From the NCBI RefSeq assembly GCF_018873765.1, contig NC_057922.1, positions 65,124,755 to 65,188,754 on the forward strand: 64,000 nt of DNA, read 5' to 3'. The notes below the pieces were generated by a model. That model saw only the letters and a list, made by a program, of their open reading frames with translations. It had not been told where the DNA came from and did no database searches. The stretch comes from Telopea speciosissima. Its lineage: Eukaryota > Streptophyta > Magnoliopsida > Proteales > Proteaceae. The first letter of the stretch is position 1; every line of letters starts with the position of its first letter. A program made the translations under genes and the position numbers. This document shows positions 24,301 through 32,600 of the stretch, one piece after another.

Positions 24301-27300
24301 CTTATTTCTTTCCGGATTTAACCCTTTTCCCCTCTTATTCTTAATATAACCTATTTTCTATATTTCCAGAATTAACCCCCCTCTCCCACTTATTCGAAAG
24401 TCACTTTCTTTCCAGAATTGCCCCCTCCGTTCTATTCTTCTTATTCTATTGTCTTTTTTTTTCTTCTTTTCTTTCAAGTTTACCCCTTCCCCCCAAAACG
24501 TTTCACTAGCCTTCTTTTCTTCTCTTTAGTTTGCAGTCCATAAATTACAATTCTGCCATTGTTATCATAAGCCCACTACATCATTGAGGTTGATCGATAT
24601 GATTTACTCCTTTCGAATAGAGATGGGTTCCGTAAATTGCCAACAGAACTTTGTAATCTCTTTACAGGGCTTCTTGATTTAAAGACAGGTTGTCGGGAGT
24701 TTTCCAATAATAATAACTGCTTTTATGATAAGGTGTCAAGCATGATAGAATCTTCCAAAAGCAGATCAGAGGTGGCCATCGAACGTGACGATCAAGCTAA
24801 AGTGAACGGTCCAATCAAGGTTGCAGTTGTGAAACCCCACGATCAGATTCCCATCGAAGGGGCGTCATTTACTAACGACCATCAGAAGATTGTGACGGTT
24901 GATCATATGCGCTGGATCATCGCCTCATCAATGTTGATATTTGTGGATGCCGATTGAATGGTGCTGATTCTCTCGTTTTCAAAACTCGTGGGAGAGTTTT
25001 TCTCAACACCGGGGGAATTGTTGCAAATACACTACCTTGGACCGACCCAAACTCAGTTGGGTATCCAGACAAAGATGAACTGGATCCAGTTTGAGTTTTG
25101 GGATCTCCTAGGATTTTAGGAATTTATGTTATTTGGGGAAATAATGTCTTTTTAGTTTCTTTTATTCTATTTATTTTAGAAGTTAGTTACGTAGGATATT
25201 TGGTTTCCCAATTGTTCTTAGTTTTCTTACTTGAATTAGTTTCGTAGTTAGAGAGTTAGCCTTTATTTTTAGGAGTCTTTTATTTCTCTTTATATATGAT
25301 GTCATTCCCTATCGTTGAATAGATTGAATTGAATGGAATAGTTGAGTTATGGTTTGAGTAGGCTGCGGGCTGTGTGCGAGTGCATTCTTCTTCCCCCCCT
25401 CTCTTCTTATGTGATTTCCCCTTCCTCACTGCAATTCTGAGTTTCTTATCAGATTTCTTCCCACTCCCTACCGGCCCACCACCAGGAAGTGTGGCATGGC
25501 CAATGTAGACCTGGTCTGAACCTCGAGTTTTTGAACAGAGATACACATCTATCTGACCTGGGTTTTGTCTAGGTTGCCTTTGTCTTTTGTTTAATTCCCA
25601 TTTAGTATTTCTGTTATGTATAATAAAACATAATTATTGCCAAAAAAAAAACCTTCTATAAGATTTGAACTCAAAAATCTAATTGATAAGTTAACTCCTA
25701 CCTACAAGGCTTGTACACAGCACATTACATAACTCAATTAATAATTTGTGTCTCATTATCTCAAATTTGGACAAACTGAATCGAGATCTCTGAATTTCCT
25801 TACCTGGAACAGCCTGGTTGTCAACTTAGGCATATTATTTTTTTTTGTCTGGACCCAGTTTTAACTGGTCTACAAATAATTTTGCCTCTAATAATTGTCT
25901 TCCTTTCAAAGATAGCCTTTTATTTTAAAACGTAGCCTTTTCCCTCCTTCCTCTATGATTTGGAGGGGGGGGGGGGGGGGAGGGAACTAGTGGAGGAAAA
26001 CACTAGGTTGATTACACGTAAACAGACAGTGGCCATAATTGTCTTATGATGTGTATCATCTGCATTCAGTAGCTTCAGTGTTCCAATGATAATGCTCAAT
26101 CTCAATGTGACATCTGAAGATTCATAAGATGCTTCAGTCTGCATTCTAAGATTGCCTGCTTTCTGTTGTAGGAAATTCGTGAATTGCAAGAGCTTCAGAG
26201 AACACTGTATACATTTCTTCATGTGCTGACTACACATGACCTTTCTTCAGTTTTCCTTGCCCCAAAAAGCCGGGGCTACTTGGATCCAATAATGCAGATG
26301 CTTTTGCAGAGTTCTTGCAGCCACAAGGATATTCTTGTGAGGAAGGTGCTTATCACATCTCCAGCTTACTATGCCACTATAATTGTCTGCATGCTTATTC
26401 ATAAGGGATTCTTGCATTAACATGGTGATATGCTGAGATTTAATCCCTTTGCCCTTGTATTCAGGCATGTGTACAGATTTTTATTAGATTAATTAAAGAT
26501 TGGTGCGCCAGGCCTCATGGTGAAGAAAAGGTAAAGCTTTTTTTGTATGTTTGCACTAAATTAACTTGTTATTTTCAAGTTCATTTCCTCATAGTAAGTT
26601 GAAACTTTTCAGGTGCCTGGTTTCCAAAGTTTTATAATTCAGTCTTTCGCAACAAACTGTTGTTTGTACAGTGTGCTTGACAAGTCTTTTGAGTTCCGTG
26701 ATGTAAATACTGTAAGATCATTCCTTCTCATTCCTTCTGCTTATACCCTTATATCTTGTCTTCTTGTTTCCTTTTATTTTATTATGGTGGGTAGACTACA
26801 TAGGAGTTATTTGGTAGTTTTCTTATTTTAGTTATTTCCTTGTCGATTAGGTTTCCCTATTGAGTTGGGTGGGTTTTTATTAGTATGTTAAGAGTTATTC
26901 TTTATATTTACATGTACTTCCGATGGAATTTAGAGAATTGAATGGAATGTAAATTGGTGATTGATTTTGTCCTTCACAGTGGCAAAGTGGTGCGTGTGTG
27001 TGCAAGTGGCTACCTGCTATCCTCTCCTTTTTTTTATTCTTTTCCTCCCTCTCTTCTCTCAGGTACAACTTCCCTCCCCCCCCCCCCTCTCTTTCCATTC
27101 TTCTTCTTCTTCCCCCTTCCTCTTTTCTCCGTTCTATTATAATCCTTCTCTTCCTTATATTTTTTCTTTGAGTTCTAAACTCTTCCCACTCAATACCCTG
27201 CTTTCAGCAATACTACCAGGCCGACACATCTCAGTGGATCCCTCTGATATAGCCTCTTTCCTCTCCAGATTTTTGGGTAGACTTCCTTACCTTGGGTGAT

Positions 27301-30300
27301 TTAAACCCCCGAAATATAGACCCCAAAATCCCCTCTATTTGGATAACCAACTCTGCAACTTGCGCATAACCCGTTTTCTGGTTTTTCTGTATTTGATCCA
27401 TAGCAGTAACTTAACTCTCATTATTCAAGTGTTTGCTGACTTTGGAATCAACCATAAGGCTGTGCGAGTCCATCCCTGAAGTTTTTGCATCATTCAGATT
27501 GATTTGAGTTGCAGTTACAGCTCCATCGTGGTATGTTTTGCGCTGGTTAAGGGTCGGGAGATTGAAGATAAACCCTTCTCTGTGTTATTTTATTTTAGGA
27601 TTGGTTTCCAATTTTATCATCCCCTATTGTCCTTTATTTTGTTTTGTTTCAAAGTTTGTCCCATCTTTTTAATTAATAATCCCTTCCTTATCCTGTCTTT
27701 GTCTACCTAAACACCCCTTTAAGTTTCCATCTATTTACCAAGCTGCCACTCTCTTATAAACTTCAAAATATTTACTATTTTGCCACTAAGCTCTTGATTT
27801 GAATCTTCTATTACTTGAGTGGGCCCATTGTGAACCCAAACACGGTTTCTGAACCCTGGGATCACACCAAAATGTAATTGGTGCGTGGTTAGTGAAAATC
27901 AGGAACATGGGTATGGGGTTGATATTCATATTGACACTATGGTTTCTTTTAAATTATTTATCAGCGCCTACTCTTATTGCTAAAGCTGTAGAAGTTAGAA
28001 TCGTAAAAAAAAAATTAAACTAATTATTATTTATTCATTGTCTTCTCTATTATTTCACTCTCCATTCTGGTTCATGGTTTTTGGTGGAAGCATGCTTATG
28101 TGCAAGGAAATATCTACAAACATTATGATATGGTTTTAGCAGTGTTTTAAAACCAGCAAACCTGATTCACTTATTCTGCTGATAGGTGAATTAAGTGAGT
28201 CAACTTGCAAGTTCATTTTAACTGATTGTAAATCAGCTAGGACGCGCCAGAGGAGCTTCGAGTGACTTGATTCTTTGCTCTTTGACAGCCCTAACAAGTC
28301 ACTCGAAACTCTGCCCTTTGCTTTGCCCCAGCGTGCGAAGAAAGCCCCAACAACTCTACTTCACGCAATTCAGTTTTTTTTGACTTAGTATACGACTCTC
28401 CGATAATCGACAGGCGAGGGGACGAGGGAGGGAGAAATTTAAAGATGGGCTTTGGTTTTCTTTGTGGCCCAAATATCTGACATGTATTGGGTTGGATGGA
28501 GCCAAAATTTATGGACAGGAAGGGCCCAAGTTCCTCTGCTTACAAGTCAAGTTTGAGCCTTAATAGAGTAGGCAATGTGGCAAAATAAGGCTTTGAAAAT
28601 CTTCCTAGTGAATGGAACTTTTTGGAAAACGGTTAAAGACAAATGGACGGCTAAAAATACTAGGGAAAGAAAAAAATGTTGGTAAATGAGGTTGTCTATG
28701 ATTGTATTGGGCTTTGAAATTTGACACATAGGCAATCCATACCATGCCCTACTATCTAACAGCTAGAGTGGCATATCACCCTTCCATGTGGCATAATTGG
28801 GTGGACCACACGGGGAGGCCTTCCTATGTGGACTGTTCAAAGAACCTTTTGCCTTTAAATTTAAACATTTACTTCAAAATGAGATACACCAGATTACATA
28901 AAAATATAAAGAAAAAGGATATGCCAAAATGGAGGGAGTAATTGTTGGTACTGATTTGATTGGAATAGTTGGTACATTTAATGAGTAAAACCTGGGTTTT
29001 CCACGCCCAACTTAAAGGTGTGAACTGACTAGGAATCTGACTGATCTTGCTTGGATTAGCCAATTGCTGCTAATTTTCATGGTGTTTTGCATGAATGAAA
29101 ATTATAATTTCAATTATCTGGTAAGTGTTTAGTGTGAAATGTTTATACCAGCTTTCACCAAATGTGCATCATTGCTTTCCTTCTCCAAAGGTAGCCTGAG
29201 AGTGTTTCTCATGCAAGTATTTGTTTATGGCATAATCCACTCTGGTTTGCATCGTTGCATTCCTTCTCCAAGGGTAGCCTGAGAGTGTTTCTCATGAAAG
29301 TATTTGTTTGTTGCATAATCCACTCTGGTTGTTTGAGGTGGCATAGCCATGTTCAACGGAGGCCTTTGGATGCTCCAGTATGGAGGAGTGATTGATTCAG
29401 ATTGAAGGAACTAAAAGAGCCAGGGGCAGACTTAAAATTACCTTAGGAGAAGTGGTGAGGAAAGAGATGCATAGCTTAGGCCTTGTATCATGTACGACCT
29501 CGAATAGAGCTGATTGGAGGGTAAGGACCCATGCAGCCGACCCCATTTAGTAGGGATAAGGCTGAGTTGTTGTTGTATAATTCACTCTCTGGTTTAAGAT
29601 GTTAATAATGGCTGATTACTAGATTACATGTTTATAGAACGTAATAGGGTGGCAAATTTGTTATTCATCTTGGAGTCGGTCTTATTACTATTGTCTGGTC
29701 CTCTTATCTGATTTATTTGTTTTTATTGAAAATCTCTCTCCTCATAAGGAGGGTTCTTACTGGGAAATTGAGATGCTGAAGTGTACCTAAATTTTCTACA
29801 TTATTTGAATGGACAGCGTTGACATAGATTTTATTGCTTTCTGTTTCGCAGCTTGTTCTGTTTGGAGAAATTGTGGTGGCTCAGAAGGTCATGTATGAAA
29901 AATTTGGGGATGAATTTCTCATTCATTTTGTGTCAAAAGGTTTCCCAAATGTGCACTGCCCACAAGATTTGGCTGAACAATACTGTCAAAAGTTGCAGGT
30001 AAAGAACATAAACAATGCAGTATTTGATACATAATTAGATACATAAAGAATGAAATTATATCCTAACTAGTGTGCTTAAATTTTACTTCCCTAACGTGGA
30101 TGTGCTCTTGTAAGCAAGGTTCAAGGTTTAGGTTTCAATCCTGGTTTCAATTAGGCTAGAAACCGAAATATTTCGCAAAACTGTGATATTTCGGTAGTTT
30201 GTTTTGATTGATGGTTTTGAGGCCCAAATGGCCAAATTACTTCCCAAAACTTCTAGGAAACCCTATTTTAGGCTCTTTAAACGTAGTGGAACCCTTGGAT

Positions 30301-32283
30301 TGTAAAAAAAACATACAAAATGGTAGTTTGGCTTTGGACTCTAGGTTTGTAGTGTACGCTGTACGATGCTATATGCGCAAAATTTAGTATTAGAACACAC
30401 ATAATTCAATTAAACTTCTAAAATATGCTTTAGGAATGAATAAACATATTATAAACCATTTAATAATTATCAAATGTTATTCATTATTCATTAAAAAAAT
30501 GTGAGTGATTTGGCCAAACATTGAGGTTTTCTAAGAGGTCTCCTTTTTTGGAGTCGAAACTAGCGAAACGATACTGAAACTCGAAACATGGTTGAAAGTT
30601 CGATTGAAACATGCATTTTATACAAAGGGTTTGACCAAATTGTTAGATTAAATAAATCATTCCCTTGGGATTTCACATTGAAAAACACTAAATCATATTG
30701 CCCATATGAACCCTAGAATACAAACATTAAATAAATAGTAGGGAGAGATAACAGTACCTTGCACCTTAGTATGCTGATAAAGAACAGTAATAAAAATAGC
30801 CTGGAACTCCTTTTAGCTCTGCCCTTGGCTAAACACACCTTGAAAGGATCTTCTGCAGTCTCCCGTTCTTCATAGTGAGCACCCTTTTCTTGTGGGAGAA
30901 ATAGAGAAGTGAAAACCAACAACTGCAAGGACCCTTCTAATTAGTATTTATAATTATACTGTCCCAAAACCCTAACCCACTTCCACAATGGGCTTGGGCT
31001 GGGCCATCTCAATTAGAGCCGAGTGATACTATTGAACCAGATCCAACATTAGGATCCCCACCAATTGAACCGGGCCAAATAATTAATCAAGCCCATTAAA
31101 TTTACTTTGGAAATTTCTTATAATCTCCCACTTGGGCTAGATTAATTACTGAGTTCATATCCATTGATGTGGCCATTGAATCCCTCTACCTTTATATGTC
31201 ACAACTTTGATTTACTTAACAAACATACCATGTTGAATAACAGCAGAAGACATACCTCAATATAATACATACAACTTTCTATCATCACGAAAAGGGCACA
31301 CTTGTCAAATAAACCGCTTTGAGATGTGTAACCATGAAGCTGAAACTTCATTTACGTCCTAAATCTGATTACAAAATCAAAGTGCCTTAAACAACCTTAT
31401 AGGCACATACTTTGATATTAACCAAACTTGGGCAAACCGCTATAGACTTGGGTTAATACCTACTTTGGCAAACCGCCTTGCAAGTTTGGCTGAACACTAC
31501 ATTGTAACTTTGCAACTTTGGCTAAATACTGCCTGTAACTTTGGCAAACAGCCTATAGCTTTGGCGAACCGCCTATAGTTCTAGGCAAACCGCCATAAAA
31601 CTGATATATCCGATGAATGAATCAATTCAAATTCAATAAATAACACATGTGCAAAATGAGCAAGACAACACATATATAAATAATTATGCTCATGAAAAGG
31701 CTGCAATTTCGAAAAAGAATAGGCTTATGCCGTGGTTGGATAGTGGCCAACCACAAAGGTATGAAAGCTTTTTGCCTGAGGAGCATGCATTAATAGTAAT
31801 GGTGCCTGATGAGGCTTAACCCCCAAGTCGACTGTTTTGAAATTTAGTAGTGTTGGTTTAAAGTTCAATGAAAATTGTACGTGGTGCTACTTCTAGTAGA
31901 TTTCCTCTTTTGCAATGCTTGCTACTTTCTTAGTCAAGCCCATTCATGCCCTGCAGTAAAATCTGGGATTTGGTTTCTGGTTTTTCGCTTGCTACCAAAA
32001 TCCCTGATCAATTGCTGCTTTATTGCAGTCTTAAACTGTTTGTGCCATTTTTTAGCCAGTGGCACGATCTCCTACTAGGAGCATAATAACGAATTTCAAC
32101 CAATTGAGTTGGACTGAGATATATTAGCTCTGTAATTCTCTTCTTCTCTACTGTGCTAACCTTTTTGTTTCAATTGTCCCATGGTCTCAACAGGGTAGTG
32201 ATATCAAGGATCTGAAATCATTCTATCAATCGCTTATTGAGAATTTGAGACAGCAACAGAATGGAAGCCTAGTTTTCAGATAG
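2871..32283 (+). CDS. PSD: tRNA exportin (exportin-T / PAUSED)
   Basis: Importin-beta-family HEAT-repeat protein that in plants and other eukaryotes carries tRNA out of the nucleus with RanGTP. Coding exons: 2871-4595, 4713-4808, 4904-4993, 5155-5259, 5751-5810, 10172-10234, 10513-10608, 11503-11667, 26172-26345, 26465-26530, 26613-26711, 29852-29998 and 32194-32283 (TAG). Joined, they give 991 codons, close to the roughly 990 residues I recall for Arabidopsis PAUSED. All junctions are GT-AG and keep the frame. The large first exon carries the exportin N-terminal region (for example [20 protein letters not shown] around residue 105-125). Start chosen at MDDLERAI because it follows a good splice acceptor at 2856 and matches the family N-terminus. 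I see no internal stop, so the gene looks intact. The span is inflated by transposons in introns 5, 8, 11 and 12. Function is from family knowledge; exon ends were read by eye. Confidence 0.93.
6612..6688 (-). mobile_element. Au-type SINE 3' fragment
   Basis: The plus strand reads AGAGCGTCCCAGTGCACGAG followed by CTGCAGGGTCTGGGAGGGGC and AAATGTACACAGCC. This is the reverse complement of the conserved 3' half of the plant Au SINE family, which ends in a T-run; the A-run just left of it (6607-6612) fits that. The tRNA-like head is missing. The near-complete copy at 18833 and the fragment at 44832 share the same core, which supports a common family. Confidence 0.7.
9683..9745 (-). mobile_element. 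tRNA-derived SINE head or degenerate tRNA
   Basis: On the minus strand, a box A match TGGTGTAATGGTTAGC (9738-9723) is followed about 25 bases later by a box B match GAGTTCGAGTC (9697-9687). The spacing fits a Pol III internal promoter. No clean acceptor-stem pairing is seen, so a SINE head or dead tRNA is likelier than a functional tRNA gene. It sits in PAUSED intron 5. Confidence 0.45.
10946..11091 (+). repeat. Two-copy 73-bp tandem duplication in PAUSED intron 7
   Basis: The segment with TTTTAGTATATACTATAGGT and then TTGATCTCGC occurs twice, starting at 10946 and 11019. The copies are diverged by scattered substitutions. It is non-coding intronic DNA and does not touch the splice sites at 10608 and 11503. 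Confidence 0.75.
12955..14350 (-). pseudogene. Copia reverse transcriptase and RNase H (broken)
   Basis: RT begins near [14 protein letters not shown] and includes [15 protein letters not shown], the LDVKNAFLH block, and [13 protein letters not shown] single TAG at 13849-13851 interrupts the frame; the same frame then continues with the catalytic [12 protein letters not shown] block (YVDD about 13755-13744). RNase H follows with [20 protein letters not shown] and ends at [10 protein letters not shown]. After that point the reading frame continues with unrelated residues. The family is certain; activity is excluded by the stop and truncation. Confidence 0.9.
14360..15645 (-). pseudogene. Copia integrase (broken)
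   Basis: The zinc-binding HHCC region is readable in fragments (WHRRLEHPP near 15640, then CEAC near 15545). It is followed by the core with the block around [12 protein letters not shown], then [14 protein letters not shown] at 15217-15219 interrupts the protein between LFLAN and GIIHQTSC; the frame then resumes with [17 protein letters not shown], the usual region after the catalytic Glu. Frameshifts between about 15550 and 15800 separate it from the protease part. Confidence 0.85.
15780..16062 (-). pseudogene. Copia aspartic protease (broken; active-site Asp replaced)
   Basis: The protease core reads [12 protein letters not shown] (about 16059-16024) where Copia families have the catalytic DSGA, so the active-site Asp is Asn here. 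Downstream residues [14 protein letters not shown] and [13 protein letters not shown] match the family pattern. An in-frame TAG at 16060-16062 separates it from gag, and a frameshift near 15790 follows. Confidence 0.85.
16080..17185 (-). pseudogene. Copia gag with CCHC zinc knuckle (frameshifted)
   Basis: The N-terminal part matches Copia gag: [20 protein letters not shown], then a UBN2-like region ending [11 protein letters not shown] frameshift near 16510 separates it from a second part with the nucleocapsid zinc knuckle [14 protein letters not shown] (16389-16348), followed by a Gly/Arg-rich stretch. Two in-frame ATG codons (17185 and 17164) could be the original start. Confidence 0.88.
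17415..17531. repeat. Five-copy tandem repeat in the Copia leader
   Basis: The core CTGCAGGTCTTCAAACA recurs at about 17419, 17445, 17468, 17490 and 17517, with 22-27 base spacing that varies mostly in A-run length. It lies between the primer-binding site and gag, in the element's untranslated leader. No function is known to me. Confidence 0.8.
17834..17845 (-). other. Primer-binding site of the Copia element
   Basis: The minus strand reads TGGTATCAAAGC directly after the LTR end (TTCTTCA). This resembles the complement of the 3' end of initiator tRNA-Met used by many plant LTR elements. It fixes the LTR boundary and the antisense orientation relative to PAUSED. Confidence 0.8.
17846..18077 (-). 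repeat. 5' LTR of the Copia element (232 bp)
   Basis: On the minus strand it begins TGTTGGAATATGGG and ends TTCTTCA next to the primer-binding site, giving the usual TG...CA ends. It contains a short palindromic motif, ATGGGTCGACC, repeated around 18020-18050. No partner LTR was found to the left of the element, so the two LTRs cannot be compared to date the insertion. Confidence 0.75.
18833..19770 (+). mobile_element. Au-type SINE, interrupted by a MITE
   Basis: The left half (18833-18947) has the tRNA-derived head TTGCTCTATTGTGACCAAGT with box-B-like GGTTCATGTC, then AACAGCCTCTTTGCAAAA. The right half (19718-19770) has CAGACCCCGCAATTGCGGGA and GTGCACTAAGTATGCC, and ends in a T-run. Removing the MITE and one duplicated target leaves about 168 bases, typical for this family. 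The flanks TTTCCTGGATAG (18821-18832) and TTTCATGGATAG (19771-19782) form a 12-base target duplication with one mismatch. Confidence 0.87.
18948..19709. mobile_element. 762-bp hAT-like MITE inside the SINE
   Basis: It starts CATAGTTGTCATGG and ends TGACAACTATG, a perfect 11-base terminal inverted repeat. Flanks CATATGAC (18940-18947) and CAAATGAC (19710-19717) are an 8-base target duplication with one mismatch, the hAT size. Both subterminal regions are full of GCCATGGCG and ATATCGAC-type repeats, while the middle is AT-rich. No transposase is encoded. Relatives with the same ends lie at 20715 and 60496. Confidence 0.85.
20715..23285. mobile_element. 2571-bp hAT-like element inside the left LTR
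   Basis: Ends are CATAGTTGTCAAGGC and GCCTTGATAACTATG, an inverted repeat with one mismatch. Flanks CTGCGGGC (20707-20714) and CCGTGGGC (23286-23293) are an 8-base target duplication with two mismatches. The uninterrupted right LTR (GTAGGCTGCGGGCTGTGTGC near 25359) shows the empty site. Subterminal regions repeat AAGGCG and CCTAGGCG motifs. The interior holds A-rich DNA, a direct repeat at 21386 and 23005, and LTR-like and CCCTAA-rich DNA. No transposase frame was found. Confidence 0.83.
21386..23071 (+). repeat. Direct repeats flanking a 1.55-kb segment inside the large MITE
   Basis: TATGATCCAATGTAGTACTGG followed by TGTATTTAAACC and CAAATTATTATAAACAGA appears at about 21388-21453. It recurs with small changes at about 23008-23071. 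Between them lies DNA with promoter- and U5-like features (CTATATAAGTTTGTAAGG near 21890). This could be a further nested insertion or a duplicated LTR pair of a short element; the boundaries are not resolved. Confidence 0.5.
23424..23436 (+). other. Primer-binding site of the non-autonomous LTR element
   Basis: TGGTATCGGAGCC lies four bases after the left LTR end. It matches the common plant tRNA-Met primer-binding site TGGTATCAGAGCC with one change. It fixes the element on the plus strand, the same direction as PAUSED. Confidence 0.8.
24637..24957 (+). other. Open frame in the non-autonomous LTR element
   Basis: About 106 codons are open near the 3' end of the internal region, starting only from TTG. 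The translated product is hydrophilic with no motif I recognise. Just after its stop, another frame encodes [17 protein letters not shown], which resembles the end of a Gypsy polyprotein. The region is probably the decayed tail of that polyprotein or filler sequence rather than a gene. Confidence 0.3.
29166..29330 (+). repeat. 83-bp tandem duplication
   Basis: The segment GCATCATTGCTTTCCTTCTC through GCATAATCCACTCTGGTT occurs twice in direct contact (starts 29166 and 29249) with few differences. The second copy abuts the LINE tail, so the duplication may have arisen with or after that insertion. Confidence 0.8.
29333..29577 (+). mobile_element. 5'-truncated LINE (RT C-terminal tail)
   Basis: The sequence translates, with one frameshift near 29393, as [20 protein letters not shown] and then [19 protein letters not shown], ending [16 protein letters not shown] and a TAG. 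This is the characteristic C-terminus of plant non-LTR reverse transcriptases, resembling RTE-type elements. It is followed by GGGATAAGGCTGAG and a short GTTGTTGTTG tail. Everything upstream of the last roughly 75 residues is missing. It is inserted in the sense direction in PAUSED intron 11. Confidence 0.8.
29999..32193 (+). other. PAUSED intron 12 (2.2 kb), probable transposon remnant
   Basis: It runs from donor TTGCAG|GTAAAG to acceptor TCTCAACAG|GGTAGT. At 31.1 kb it reads CTCCCACTTGGGCTAGATTA, and from 31.43 to 31.60 kb GGCAAACCGCC-type motifs repeat five or more times. I take this to be retrotransposon-derived, but found no coding homology. The remainder is AT-rich and unassigned. Confidence 0.5.
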
Positions 32284-32594
32284 CATCGTCCTGGTGTTTT
32301 GATGAATCTTTCTTATTGTCGAATATTCGGCTTTTCTGTATTTCTTTAGAGTGGGCACTCCATATTTGTCTCGCAGGTGGGTAAGTTGGTAGAAGTGTTT
32401 TGTTTTGTACGTCTGTGTAATGTTTTAAAACCTTTAATATTCTGTTGGTTTTTTTTTTGTTCTTTGTTTTATCTCTACCAGTACTGCACTCATGCTAATG
32501 AATATTGCAGGGTGCTTTCTTTCTTGTACATAATATTCATGTGGTTATGGACAATGAGGTATGTTTACTTACATTTTCGTTCGTCTTTGGTTAC

Positions 32595-32600
32595 AATAAA
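32595..32600 (+). terminator. Candidate poly(A) signal of PAUSED
   Basis: AATAAA, in TTACAATAAATTTG, is about 310 bases after the TAG stop. Plant poly(A) signals are loose, so this is only the best-looking near-upstream element in the 3' region. Confidence 0.35.

Larger units (their letters stand above)
20349..25484 (+). mobile_element. Non-autonomous LTR retrotransposon, complete
   Basis: The left LTR (20349-23419) is split by a MITE; without it and one target copy it is about 492 bases. The right LTR is 25019-25484 (466 bases). Both begin TGWTGCARATACACTACC and end CCCTACCGGCCC...CA. A perfect 5-base target duplication GGAAG flanks it (20344-20348 and 25485-25489). The primer-binding site TGGTATCGGAGCC starts at 23424, and a polypurine tract (CCGGGGGAAT) precedes the right LTR. 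The internal 1.6 kb has no gag or pol. The final bases encode [10 protein letters not shown], recalling the C-terminal end of Ty3/gypsy polyproteins, so a Gypsy-derived non-autonomous element is likely. Confidence 0.9.
11668..26171 (+). other. PAUSED intron 8 (14.5 kb), transposon nest
   Basis: It runs from donor ACTGAG|GTATGG to acceptor TTGTAG|GAAATTC. In order it contains: about 1.1 kb of unidentified, LTR-like DNA (11.82-12.9 kb); a decayed antisense Copia element (12.9-18.08 kb); U3/U5-like sequence with an internal duplication (18.6-20.3 kb) carrying an Au-type SINE split by a MITE; and a complete non-autonomous LTR retrotransposon (20.35-25.48 kb) split by a larger MITE. Despite this, both splice sites and the phase-0 frame are intact. 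Only the last 690 bases look like original intron. Confidence 0.85.
26712..29851 (+). other. PAUSED intron 11 (3.1 kb) with LTR-like and LINE sequence
   Basis: It runs from donor AATACT|GTAAGA to acceptor TTTCGCAG|CTTGTT. At 26770-27130 there is LTR-like DNA: TTATTCTTTATATTTACATG, GAATTGAATGGAATG, then a C/T-rich stretch, a layout resembling the LTR at 25019. An 83-bp tandem duplication (29166-29330) and a LINE tail (29333-29577) follow. 27.3-29.1 kb shows nothing coding that I recognise. Confidence 0.65.
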
